24,945 nt of DNA, taken from contig CAZSKA010000027.1 in NCBI GenBank assembly GCA_964607315.1, positions 1-24,945 of the forward strand. Reading direction: 5' to 3'. The stretch's first letter is position 1, and the number at the start of each line of letters is the position of its first letter. The notes under the pieces are model-generated. The model had not been told where the DNA came from, ran no database searches, and saw nothing but the letters and a program-made list of their open reading frames with translations. The position numbers and the translations under genes were made by a program. Source of the stretch: JAHDFB01 sp964607315. Lineage in GTDB: Bacteria > Bacteroidota > Bacteroidia > Chitinophagales > Saprospiraceae. This document shows positions 14,668 to 23,215 of this stretch, piece by piece.

Positions 14668-15255
14668 TTATAACTGATTAAGAAACTTTACCATTTTTTC
14701 AACCGCTTTTGCTCGGTGAGAAAATTGATTCTTAACTTCCGTACCTAATTCTGCAAATGATTCAGTATAGCCTTCTGGAATGAATATCGGATCATAACCA
14801 AATCCTCCATCGCCTTTTTTCTCCTTACCGATTCTTCCTTTTACTATACCTTCGAAAAAATATGTTTCGCCCTCTAAATTCAAAGAAATAACTGAACGAA
14901 ACTGTGCTTGTCTATTCATCTCGCCTTCTAATTCTTCAAGTACTTTAGACATATTATCATCATCATTCCTTTGAGGTCCTGCATATCTTGCTGTATATAT
15001 TCCGGGTTTTAGGCCCAAAGCTTCAATTTCTAAACCACTGTCCTCTCCTATAGCTGACAACTGTAACTTCTCAAATAGGAAATCCGATTTGATCTTAGCA
15101 TTATCATGCATAGTATTTCCATCCTCCACTATATCTTCCGATATTCTATACTCTTTCATAGCTTTCGCAATAAAATGAGTAGGTTCTAGCATCATATTAA
15201 CCTCTTCTAATTTATGCAGATTACCAGTAGCAAAGACTAAAGTTTGTTTATTCAT
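14668..15255 (-). CDS. rdgB: RdgB/HAM1-family non-canonical purine NTP pyrophosphatase
   Basis: The 195-residue enzyme hydrolyses dITP, ITP and XTP to the monophosphates and so keeps deaminated purines out of DNA and RNA. All family motifs are present: FATGNLHKLEE near residues 8-18, AIGEDSGLEIEALGLKPGIY near 68-87 with the conserved Asp72, ARYAGPQ near 89-95, GFGYDPIF at 151-158 and FSHRAKA near 178-184. Length is normal for the family (about 190-200). The start overlaps the end of the upstream small gene by 8 bases, so the two are very probably co-transcribed and translationally coupled. That suggests a shared link to DNA replication or nucleotide pool quality. Confidence 0.95.
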   Translation of the reverse strand: MNKQTLVFATGNLHKLEEVNMMLEPTHFIAKAMKEYRISEDIVEDGNTMHDNAKIKSDFLFEKLQLSAIGEDSGLEIEALGLKPGIYTARYAGPQRNDDDNMSKVLEELEGEMNRQAQFRSVISLNLEGETYFFEGIVKGRIGKEKKGDGGFGYDPIFIPEGYTESFAELGTEVKNQFSHRAKAVEKMVKFLNQL

Positions 15256-15685
15256 TAATATTCATTTCTTTTAGAACAGCCCATAGTTGTTTCTTGTAAT
15301 TTACATTCTTCTGCAAATCTGTCAAAGTGTGTGAAAACAAAATGTGTAAATGATCAATTTGCATCCATTTATATGGCAGAGTTCTAGTTTGTATGCCAAG
15401 TCTCTTAGCATTTAATCCAAAAGCAAAAAAATATTGATTACTCTGCGGATTAAGTTCATCTGAAACATAAGCATCTTGATGTGCCTCCAACAACAATAAG
15501 TTAGTGTCAGTTTCTAGATTAATCTTTACTGCTGACATGATTTTCTTCAATAGATTTTCATTTTCTAAATTCCACTCTTCTTTCTTAATAAAAAGAAAAA
15601 CCTTAGCATCTTTATTCATATACTTTCTATAAATTCCATGTGAATTATCAGTGTAAATAGGTATAGAAAAGTAATTTGACTCCAA
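15248..15685 (-). CDS. Small protein resembling DNA polymerase III psi (HolD-like), unconfirmed
   Basis: I do not recognise this 145-residue protein with certainty. It has no signal peptide or membrane segment. Two parts resemble E. coli HolD (psi, the clamp-loader/SSB-linking subunit with a degenerate uracil-glycosylase fold). The first is a strand-helix-strand, KVFLFI...NENLLKKIMSAVKI...NLLLLE (residues 28-67), like HolD VRLVMV...LVSDVLRALTV...VLQL. The second is the C-terminus HTLTDLQKNVNYKKQLWAVL (119-138), like HolD PALTDLRANPTARAALWQQI. The shared LTDL..N.....LW pattern is the strongest point. The gene is upstream of and overlaps rdgB by 8 bases, a DNA-related neighbour. Start ATG 15685 is the first in frame. 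Remote homology is inferred by eye only. Confidence 0.6.
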   Translation of the reverse strand: MESNYFSIPIYTDNSHGIYRKYMNKDAKVFLFIKKEEWNLENENLLKKIMSAVKINLETDTNLLLLEAHQDAYVSDELNPQSNQYFFAFGLNAKRLGIQTRTLPYKWMQIDHLHILFSHTLTDLQKNVNYKKQLWAVLKEMNINE

Positions 15686-15752
15686 AATAAAAGATTGTTA
15701 ATGAATGAATTTGTAAATGCTAATTTGAATTTTACAACAATATTCAATAAAA

Positions 15753-15783
15753 TTTAGTTTTAATTTTATTAATACTATTTTTG
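15753..15783 (+). promoter_or_regulatory. Promoter of ilvE
   Basis: TATTTTTG at 15776-15783 matches TAnnTTTG exactly. TTTA at 15753-15756, 19 bases upstream, serves as the -33 element. The ATG is at 15800, so the leader would be only about 12 bases. Confidence 0.6.
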
Positions 15784-15799
15784 TGTAAAAATACTAAAT

Positions 15800-16870
15800 A
15801 TGTCAGGGAATATAAGCATTCATAAATCACAAAACAGCAATTTAAGCTCTGTGGATTTTAATAATATACCTTTTGGAAAGGTATTTTCAGATCACATGTT
15901 CATGGCTGATTATATTGATGGTAAGTGGACAAATTTTATTATTTCAAAGCTTGCACCCTTCGAAGTTCATCCAGGTAATTTAGCATGGCATTATGGTCAA
16001 GCTATTTTTGAAGGGATGAAGGCAACTGCAAAGCCTGATGGCACTCCACTTCTCCTTAGGCCCGAACAACATATTAAAAGATTAAATAGATCAGCGGAGA
16101 GAATGAGTATGCCTTCTTTTCCTGAAGATCTTTTTGTTGAAGCAATTAAAGAATTAGTAAGTTTAGATAGAGATTGGATTCCTAAAAAGAAAGGATCTGC
16201 TCTTTATATTAGACCATTGATGATTGCAATGGATGAGGCTTTAGGTGTAAGAGCAAGTGAAACGTACAAATTAATCATTTTCACTCTTCCTGTAGGTCCA
16301 TATTATACAAAGTCAGTTTCTCTATTGGCTGAAAATCAATATGTTCGTGCTGCTGAAGGTGGTGTTGGAGAAGCAAAAACTGCTGGAAACTATGCAGCTT
16401 CTTTACTACCTGCAAGAATTGCAAAAGAAAAAGGGTATGACCAAATTATGTGGATGGACGCTAAAGAGTTCAAATATGTCCAAGAAGTTGGAACAATGAA
16501 TATCTTTTTTGTTATAGACAATAAAGTCTACACTCCAAAAGCTGGAGGTACCATTCTTCGAGGAATTACACGAGACTGCGTAATTACTATTTTGAAAGAC
16601 GAAGGACATGAAGTGATAGAAGGTGAATTGCCTATTGACTTTATAGTAGAAGCAGCAAATAATGGAACTTTACAAGAGATTTTCGGAACAGGTACTGCTG
16701 CTGTAATCTCTAATGTTTATAAGTTTGGGTATAATGGTAAAGATTATCATGTAGACGTAGATTCTTATAAGATTTCTCCATTTTTAAAGACATATATTGA
16801 ATCTCTAAGAGCAGGTGAAAAAGAAGACAAGTTTGGATGGCTGCATGAACTTGCAGCTATAGAAGCCTAA
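15800..16870 (+). CDS. ilvE: Branched-chain amino acid aminotransferase
   Basis: The 356-residue, PLP-dependent class IV aminotransferase interconverts leucine, isoleucine and valine with their 2-oxo acids, using 2-oxoglutarate/glutamate. The length and HYGQAIFEGMKA near 64-75 mark the larger, eukaryote-like (type II) form. The PLP lysine is Lys193 in GVGEAKTAGNYAAS. Other marks are RPLMIAMDEALGV, the QEVGTMNIFFV stretch, GGTILRGITRD and EIFGTGTAAVISNV. It is cytoplasmic. It stands alone, with a clear TAnnTTTG promoter just upstream and a strong terminator downstream. Together with the mccB-type subunit at the window start it touches leucine metabolism, but the two genes are 14 kb apart and not co-regulated in any visible way. 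Confidence 0.95.
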   Translation: MSGNISIHKSQNSNLSSVDFNNIPFGKVFSDHMFMADYIDGKWTNFIISKLAPFEVHPGNLAWHYGQAIFEGMKATAKPDGTPLLLRPEQHIKRLNRSAERMSMPSFPEDLFVEAIKELVSLDRDWIPKKKGSALYIRPLMIAMDEALGVRASETYKLIIFTLPVGPYYTKSVSLLAENQYVRAAEGGVGEAKTAGNYAASLLPARIAKEKGYDQIMWMDAKEFKYVQEVGTMNIFFVIDNKVYTPKAGGTILRGITRDCVITILKDEGHEVIEGELPIDFIVEAANNGTLQEIFGTGTAAVISNVYKFGYNGKDYHVDVDSYKISPFLKTYIESLRAGEKEDKFGWLHELAAIEA

Positions 16871-16900
16871 TAATCAAGAGATTTTAAAACATTTATCGTT

Positions 16901-16935
16901 AAAAAAGGAGATGCTAATTATCATCTCCTTTTTTT
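16901..16935 (+). terminator. Rho-independent terminator of ilvE
   Basis: GGAGATG (16907-16913) pairs with CATCTCC (16922-16928) around an 8-base loop. The stem is extended by six A-T pairs into the T-run at 16929-16935. The A-run on the left also gives it some terminator character on the minus strand. Confidence 0.9.
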
Positions 16936-17025
16936 CATACTGCTAATTATCAAGCACTTACATACATAAAATAAAAAATTAACGTTTTTCATATTAAAAT
17001 TAATTATAATATATAATAAGTTCAT

Positions 17026-17033
17026 TAACTTTG
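17026..17033 (+). promoter_or_regulatory. -7 promoter box of the 2000-residue cargo gene
   Basis: TAACTTTG is an exact TAnnTTTG match, about 158 bases before the ATG. The expected -33 position (about 17002-17006) is AT-rich without TTTG, so the box is good but the promoter as a whole is only moderately supported. Confidence 0.45.
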
Positions 17034-17037
17034 TACT

Positions 17038-17066
17038 CTTGTTATATAAACATTTACCTTGTTATA
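17038..17066 (+). repeat. CTTGTTATA direct repeat in the leader
   Basis: CTTGTTATA occurs at 17038-17046 and 17058-17066, exactly 20 bases apart, roughly two helical turns, just downstream of the predicted transcription start. It could be a paired regulator site or chance in AT-rich DNA. Confidence 0.35.
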
Positions 17067-17095
17067 CTTCCTCTGAGATAATAATTGTTGTATAG

Positions 17096-17122
17096 TATAT
17101 ACTGAACAGTAAGCAGTATATA
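17096..17122. repeat. Inverted repeat TATATACTG / CAGTATATA in the leader
   Basis: Perfect 9-base arms (17096-17104 and 17114-17122) flank the spacer AACAGTAAG, about 70 bases before the start codon. It could be a leader hairpin or an operator. Confidence 0.45.
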
Positions 17123-17190
17123 TCCCAAATATACTTTCAACATCAACGTAAATTAAGCTTTCCCAAAAAAGCTCAAATACATAGATAGTT

Positions 17191-20100
17191 ATGGTAACTC
17201 AGAACCGATTTTTCCTGACCAAAGCAATTGCTTTATTCCTTTTCTTCTTTATTCTGTATCCTTCTTACAGTCAATTAGTCATTTCTGAAATTTCTCCTAA
17301 TGCACAAGTAGAATCACTTGAACAATATGGTGGCGGTGAATGGTTTGAGATCTGTAATATAGGTCAAAATGATATTGATGTAAGTGGATTTACTGTAGGA
17401 CATTATGAAGATGCTTCTTTTGGCCAATCTGACTTTTACCTTGGTGCAAATAATGATAATTGTGATTGTGGAGGTTCTTATGGTGTTTTAAAATTTGCTG
17501 GCAGCAATGGATCTGGTGATGTTACTCTACCCTCCTCTGAATGTATTGTTATATCAGGAATGGATGTAGACTGTGCAGACGCATTCTATTGTATTAATGC
17601 AAGAGATCTTATGATAAATGGGCCTACCGGAATAGTTGTTGAATATAATTCATCAAGAACTGATTTCCCTGGAACAGGCAATGGAAATGGAAGAGGTGCT
17701 TTAGAAGGTCATTTCTGGAGACAAAAAAACTATGAATGTAATGCATATTTCCTTTGGAATGCAAATGATGAAATCATAGATGCTGTAAATTTCAATTGCC
17801 TTCCGCAAACAGGTCCTGACATCAATGCAGATCCTATGTCTGGTGGATTTCACTATCCAAATGGAAATGGCGGCTATTATACTTATCCTCCTGCATTCCC
17901 TACCCCACCTGCTAATGGACCATTTCCAGTAGGTATAGAAATAACAAATGACAACTTTACTTGGATTGGAGAAAGTATAGAAGAAGGTTTAACATTTCAA
18001 CGTTGTTCTAATGATCCAACATATGTGTTTCCGCCTATGAGATTTGATGAAAATGGGAATATGATAGGAAATTATCATGAACCATCATGTGGGCTTCTAA
18101 ACGATAATTGCTGCAGTAATTGCGATAATAATTCATTCTTCACTGGAATTCAATTACCAGAATGTACTAATGGTTCAACTACTGGCCTTATCATTGAAGA
18201 AAGTGAAGACCTGGCTGAACAAGAAGTGCTTACATCAACCCTTCCTACCTGTAATGGAGAAGAAGCTAGACTTCGTTCTAATTATGACGAAAACATCATT
18301 ACTTTTTGTACCGCATTATCTACTCCTTCTGTATTCAGCAAATCGTATATCGGTTTTGTTAATTCGCTAGATAAAACAATAAATACAGGTGATTGCATTG
18401 AATTTCTTAAGGCTGAAATTTATAATTCTGACGATTGTAACAAAATAGGCACAAATGATATAATTAACTCCAATGGCAGGCCTATCTTCAGTCTAGACCC
18501 AAATACGAATTATACTATTTGTTTCAACTATAGTATATCTGATTGTACGTACAAAAATAGAACTTACTGGGATAATCCATGCTTTTCTCCTTTCTTCTGT
18601 CAGATGGACGTAGTTTGTCCACCGACTATCCAAGACACAGTTAATTGCTTAGCTGATGTTCCTACTGGAATTACTGATACTATGCTTTTCAGAACTGAAT
18701 TAGGTGGAGAAATTTTAGGCTCTTGCAATGAAATAACAATAAGCTCCCAAGATTCTTTAGGCGCAGTTTCAGGTCCTAAGAATGAAAGAATACTCTTTAG
18801 AACATATACTCTGACAGATGGACTTATTTTCACTTCTTGTAGGGTAGAATACTACATAATTAATATGGAGGATCCTTTTTTAGCTCTTTCAACAGATACT
18901 TTATTCTTAGATGCAAATGGCATGTTAACTATTGAACCTTCTATGGTAATTGATACGAGCTACGATTTCTGCGGTGATCCAGTAGATACTAGCATTGTAG
19001 ACCCATCAATGATAGATGGTTCTAATCTAGGGGAACTTGAACTTATGGTTACAGTTATAGATAGTGCAAGTAATTCTACTACTTTACCTATTATAGTCTA
19101 TATATCAGACAACACGCCACCCGTCATCACTTGTCCTAATGACACCATCATCAATGTTGAAGCTTGTATTTGCGAAGCAATTGTTGAATTCGATGATCCC
19201 TTTATTTTTGATGAAAATGGTGACATTGTACAATTAATAAGACTAGACTCAACAGGACTTAATTCAGGTGATTATTTCCCTGCTGGAACAACAACGATCA
19301 CTTACCAAGCAGAGGACGAAAGCGGAAATATATCTATCTGTTCTTTTGATATAACAATTATTTCTGGTGACCCAGGTCCCATTGTAGTTAGAGATACCTT
19401 ACATTTCTCTCTTTCTGATAATTGTGATGGATTTCCAACAGCAGCAATGTTTATATTAGACACACCAGCTTGTGAGGAAGAATCTTATGAATTGACTATT
19501 TTTGACGAACAAGGAAATAGTATTGATGAAGATTCCTTACGAAACTACGTCAATCAATTGCTTGATGTAGAAATATCCTATGCATGTTTTGACAATTCTG
19601 CAAGCTCTAATGTTCTGATTGAAGATAAGTTTGCTCCTCAAATCACATGTACGAGCGACACCATTGATTGTAATGATCTTCCCATGTTTGATGATCCATT
19701 TGTATTCGACAATTGTGATCAAGAACCTTCTTTAGTTTTATTAAATGAAACCTTAGAAAATGTAGCATGTACAGATCCACTTCTATCGAGAATCATTAGA
19801 AGAACTTATACTTCTATTGATCAAAATGGTTTAAGATCAGACACTTGTTTCCAAACTCTATCTATAAGAAAATTCGACCTCAACACAGTGACGTTTGATG
19901 CTGTAGATACATTAATTTATTGTGGAAACAATACTGTATTGGATGAATTTGGGAATCCATCTCCAGTGGTTTCTGGAAGTCCAATGGCTGGAGGCTTATC
20001 TTTATATCCAGATCAAAATGCATTTTGCGGAGTGACATCGAACTACGATGATGTTTCGGTTGTAGGCAATTCATGCGGAACAACCATCGTAAGAGTATGG

Positions 20101-23100
20101 ACCGTATTTTACTGGGATTGTTTCCAAGATGGCATGAGACAATTCTTTCAAGAAATAAATGTGGTTGACACTGTAGGACCTGCATTTACATGTCCTCAAG
20201 ATTTGACATTAAACACCGCGCCTTTTGGTTGTGAAGCGATATTAGATTTACCATTACCGATGGCAAACGACCTATGTAATAATGGCTATAGCTTCAACAT
20301 CACTTATCCAGATGGATTCGTATCAGATATCACTGAGATAACAAGAACATTAGGACTAGGTGAACATGAAATCATATTAGAAGCAGTTGATGATTGCGGG
20401 CAAGTGTCTACTTGTAGTTTTATGGTAACTGTGCTTGATGATTTGAATCCTATTGCTATCGTAACTAATGGTTTAACTGTAGCACTTACATCAAATGAAC
20501 AGACTATTTCAGCAAATCAATTAGACAATGGCAGTTTCGATTCTTGTGGACCTGTAGAATTAAGTATTGCGAGAATGGAAGATGCTTGTGGAGGAATCGC
20601 AGATGATTTTCAAAATGAAATTACCGTTTGCTGTGAAGACATAGGTAGTCCAGTGATGGTGCAGTTCTTAGTAACTGATCAAAGTGGGAATACTGGATTT
20701 GCTATGGTTGCAGTAAATGTAGAAGATAATACCGCTCCTCTTTTAGTAGAAACGCTCCCAGATATAACATTGAATTGTGATTTCCCTTTTGTTTCTGGGA
20801 ATACCACTGCATTCGGAACTTTCACAAATCCAGATGAAAGAGATACATTATTACAAGACTATCCTACTGCAATATTTAACGGAATAAATCTTGATGGAGT
20901 GATAACTGATATGTGTGATACACTTGTAATAGAGGAAAGTATTGTAGAAAACTACAATGCTAGTTGTGGAACTGGTTCTATAACAAGAAACTTCATCATT
21001 AGTGATCTTGCTGGTAATTCTATCACAAGTAGTCAGAACATCACATTCATTGATATGTCACCACTTACAACTAACGATATTGATTGGCCAGATGATTTAA
21101 CGATAATCAATGAATCTTGCGATCCATCTGATTATGAACCAAATACTTTAGATACACCTTTTAGCTTTCCTACTATCACAGATCCAGGATGTTCAGATGT
21201 AGCTTTCGACAATTTAGACAATGTAGATTTCGGTCCATTTGATGGAGATACTTTATTCATCATAAACAGACAATGGACTGGTGCTGACTGGTGTCAAAAC
21301 ATAAACGGAATATTTGTCACATTTGATAGCACTCAACTAATAACCGTTCTTGAAACACGAGAACCAACTATAGTAGGTGGATGTACTGAAATTATAGAGT
21401 GCAATACCAGTCCAACATGTGAAGATTTCATCATAAATAGTTCTATTAATGGCATGGATATTTGCACACCTGATAGTTTACTAATTTTCACTTACAGCGT
21501 GGATTTTGACATCGATGGTACAATAGATGCAACAGGAAACACTAATTCACTAAGTCTCCCCTTCCCTATTGGAGAACACATCATCAACTGGACGTTAACC
21601 GATCTACAAGGAGATACAGACATGTGTACACAATCAGTAATAATCATGAGCTGTCAATTCCCTAGTCCAAAGTGTTTGGAAGGTGAAATATTCGAATTAG
21701 AAGCTGTGGATACCGATAATGACGGAATCAATGATGACGAGCAAGTAATATTAAAACCTGAAGATATAGATGCTGGTTCATCTTCTGCATGTGGCGGACT
21801 TATAATGTTATCTTTTAGTCCGGATGTGAATGACACCACTAGAGTTTACAATTGTGATAGCATTGGTAATCGAATTGTTCGTTTATATGTTCTTGATGAA
21901 AATGGCAATCAAGATTTTTGCGAAACATTAATTAGCATAGAGGATAATAATTCAGATGACATATGTGCACCACCTGTGCCTATTGCTTTACAAATTCATG
22001 GTAACATTACCAACGAATTAGGAAACGCTGTTGATGATGTAACGGTATGGTTAGAAGGAGCAAACATGGCCACATCTACTTATGATGGTCATTATCAATT
22101 CCCAGACATGGAAGGAGATCAATCCTACACCCTTATTCCAGAATATGAAACATTCCCACTTGATGGGATTTCGACTATAGATATCATTATGATTCGCAAG
22201 CACATTTTGGGGCTTGACCCCCTTGATTCGCCATATAAAATATTAGCAGCAGATGTTGATAATTCTGGCAGCATAAATGGCCTAGACCTTATTGCTTTAC
22301 GTAAATTGATACTGGGCAAAACCTTAGACTTCCAAGAGAAAAACAGTTGGGAATTTGTTCCTGCTGACACGGATTTCATTGATCCCCAAAATCCATGGTT
22401 GAATATATTGGATGAAGTTGTTTTACACGAAGCAGAAGGAGAACAAGAGATAAATTATTTTGCTTTAAAAACAGGTGATATGAATTATTCATCATCTGCA
22501 TTTAACCATAGTGAAATCATTACACGTAGTAGCACGAAATTCAATTATGAAGTTATAAGTGCAGGCGAAGAATTAGTTATAGGAGTCAAGCTCCAAAGCG
22601 AAAAGGATATATCAGGTTTTCAGTTTAGCTTTAACTTCAACCGTGACTTATTTGCTTTCACAGAGGTTGTTGATGGGAACCTGAAAATGGGACCTTCTAA
22701 CACGAATGACCAATATGCTCATTTAGGTGTAGTAGATGTTAGTTGGGACATAAGTCAAGCGAATAATACGGATGATAACTATAGTTTCTATTTGGTGTTC
22801 GAACAAAAGGAAGAACAATTAGAAAATTTCTTTGAGCTTAGTACTTTCAGTGAAGGCTTAACTCCTCAAGTATATTTCAAGAATGGAGGAATTTCGAGTT
22901 TAACTTTCCAAAAAGTGAATGAAGCATCATCAACTGCTACGCTTTATCAAAACGAACCAAATCCATGGGAAAGTCAAACAAAAATTGCTTTTGACTTACC
23001 TGTAGAGCAATATATAGAGCTAAAAATTTATGATATATCAGGAAAACAATATTATCAAAAAAATGGTGTTTATCAGGCTGGTAGAAATGAAATCATTCTA

Positions 23101-23193
23101 GATAAATCGACATTTAGGAATGCAGGCATATACTACTACTCATTGTTTACGAATAGTGCACAGTACACCAAAAAAATGATATTGATAGAATAA
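17191..23193 (+). CDS. 2000-residue multidomain T9SS cargo (LTD-like, HYR-like, dockerin-like, cohesin-like, sorting domain)
   Basis: A signal peptide (about 1-27, core AIALFLFFFILYPSYS) leads into a lamin-tail-like domain (LVISEISPNA...EWFEICNIGQNDIDVSGFTV). A Cys-rich series of Ig-like/HYR-like modules follows. Clear module starts are NTPPVITCPNDT near 642, DKFAPQITC near 813, VDTVGPAFTCPQD near 991 and EDNTAPLL near 1178. Residues about 1600-1650 (IHGNITNELGNAVDDVTVWL...) look like a carboxypeptidase-regulatory-type beta sandwich. At about 1657-1717 come two dockerin-like calcium loops (DGISTIDIIMIRKHILGLD and DVDNSGSINGLDLIALRKLI). A cohesin-like domain covers about 1784-1907 (KDISGFQFSFNFNRDLFAF). 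A type A T9SS sorting domain begins near 1917 (YQNEPNPWESQTKIAFDL). It is exported and probably surface-attached; the function is unknown and an adhesive or scaffold role is inferred. Confidence 0.85.
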   Translation: MVTQNRFFLTKAIALFLFFFILYPSYSQLVISEISPNAQVESLEQYGGGEWFEICNIGQNDIDVSGFTVGHYEDASFGQSDFYLGANNDNCDCGGSYGVLKFAGSNGSGDVTLPSSECIVISGMDVDCADAFYCINARDLMINGPTGIVVEYNSSRTDFPGTGNGNGRGALEGHFWRQKNYECNAYFLWNANDEIIDAVNFNCLPQTGPDINADPMSGGFHYPNGNGGYYTYPPAFPTPPANGPFPVGIEITNDNFTWIGESIEEGLTFQRCSNDPTYVFPPMRFDENGNMIGNYHEPSCGLLNDNCCSNCDNNSFFTGIQLPECTNGSTTGLIIEESEDLAEQEVLTSTLPTCNGEEARLRSNYDENIITFCTALSTPSVFSKSYIGFVNSLDKTINTGDCIEFLKAEIYNSDDCNKIGTNDIINSNGRPIFSLDPNTNYTICFNYSISDCTYKNRTYWDNPCFSPFFCQMDVVCPPTIQDTVNCLADVPTGITDTMLFRTELGGEILGSCNEITISSQDSLGAVSGPKNERILFRTYTLTDGLIFTSCRVEYYIINMEDPFLALSTDTLFLDANGMLTIEPSMVIDTSYDFCGDPVDTSIVDPSMIDGSNLGELELMVTVIDSASNSTTLPIIVYISDNTPPVITCPNDTIINVEACICEAIVEFDDPFIFDENGDIVQLIRLDSTGLNSGDYFPAGTTTITYQAEDESGNISICSFDITIISGDPGPIVVRDTLHFSLSDNCDGFPTAAMFILDTPACEEESYELTIFDEQGNSIDEDSLRNYVNQLLDVEISYACFDNSASSNVLIEDKFAPQITCTSDTIDCNDLPMFDDPFVFDNCDQEPSLVLLNETLENVACTDPLLSRIIRRTYTSIDQNGLRSDTCFQTLSIRKFDLNTVTFDAVDTLIYCGNNTVLDEFGNPSPVVSGSPMAGGLSLYPDQNAFCGVTSNYDDVSVVGNSCGTTIVRVWTVFYWDCFQDGMRQFFQEINVVDTVGPAFTCPQDLTLNTAPFGCEAILDLPLPMANDLCNNGYSFNITYPDGFVSDITEITRTLGLGEHEIILEAVDDCGQVSTCSFMVTVLDDLNPIAIVTNGLTVALTSNEQTISANQLDNGSFDSCGPVELSIARMEDACGGIADDFQNEITVCCEDIGSPVMVQFLVTDQSGNTGFAMVAVNVEDNTAPLLVETLPDITLNCDFPFVSGNTTAFGTFTNPDERDTLLQDYPTAIFNGINLDGVITDMCDTLVIEESIVENYNASCGTGSITRNFIISDLAGNSITSSQNITFIDMSPLTTNDIDWPDDLTIINESCDPSDYEPNTLDTPFSFPTITDPGCSDVAFDNLDNVDFGPFDGDTLFIINRQWTGADWCQNINGIFVTFDSTQLITVLETREPTIVGGCTEIIECNTSPTCEDFIINSSINGMDICTPDSLLIFTYSVDFDIDGTIDATGNTNSLSLPFPIGEHIINWTLTDLQGDTDMCTQSVIIMSCQFPSPKCLEGEIFELEAVDTDNDGINDDEQVILKPEDIDAGSSSACGGLIMLSFSPDVNDTTRVYNCDSIGNRIVRLYVLDENGNQDFCETLISIEDNNSDDICAPPVPIALQIHGNITNELGNAVDDVTVWLEGANMATSTYDGHYQFPDMEGDQSYTLIPEYETFPLDGISTIDIIMIRKHILGLDPLDSPYKILAADVDNSGSINGLDLIALRKLILGKTLDFQEKNSWEFVPADTDFIDPQNPWLNILDEVVLHEAEGEQEINYFALKTGDMNYSSSAFNHSEIITRSSTKFNYEVISAGEELVIGVKLQSEKDISGFQFSFNFNRDLFAFTEVVDGNLKMGPSNTNDQYAHLGVVDVSWDISQANNTDDNYSFYLVFEQKEEQLENFFELSTFSEGLTPQVYFKNGGISSLTFQKVNEASSTATLYQNEPNPWESQTKIAFDLPVEQYIELKIYDISGKQYYQKNGVYQAGRNEIILDKSTFRNAGIYYYSLFTNSAQYTKKMILIE

Positions 23194-23215
23194 AGTAAGG
23201 GTGAGAATCAATTGA

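Larger units (their letters stand above)
16871..17190. other. 320-base intergenic region between ilvE and the 2000-residue cargo gene
   Basis: This gap holds the ilvE terminator (16901-16935), an exact -7 box (17026-17033), two CTTGTTATA direct repeats 20 bases apart (17038-17046 and 17058-17066) and a 9-base inverted repeat (17096-17104 with 17114-17122). It ends in a leader of roughly 150 bases before the ATG at 17191. No short gene was supported in it. Confidence 0.7.

Noticed and set aside
19880..20185. Minus-strand open frame of 101 codons opposite the 2000-residue cargo
   Set aside because: It is opposite a continuous HYR-like region with regular Cys spacing. The antisense translation is His/Gln/Leu-rich and unlike any protein I know.
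4520..23193. CRISPR arrays, tRNA or rRNA genes, insertion sequences, phage genes or toxin-antitoxin pairs
   Set aside because: I read the intergenic spaces and open frames for regularly spaced repeats, cloverleaf arms, transposase or integrase motifs and small paired genes, and found none.
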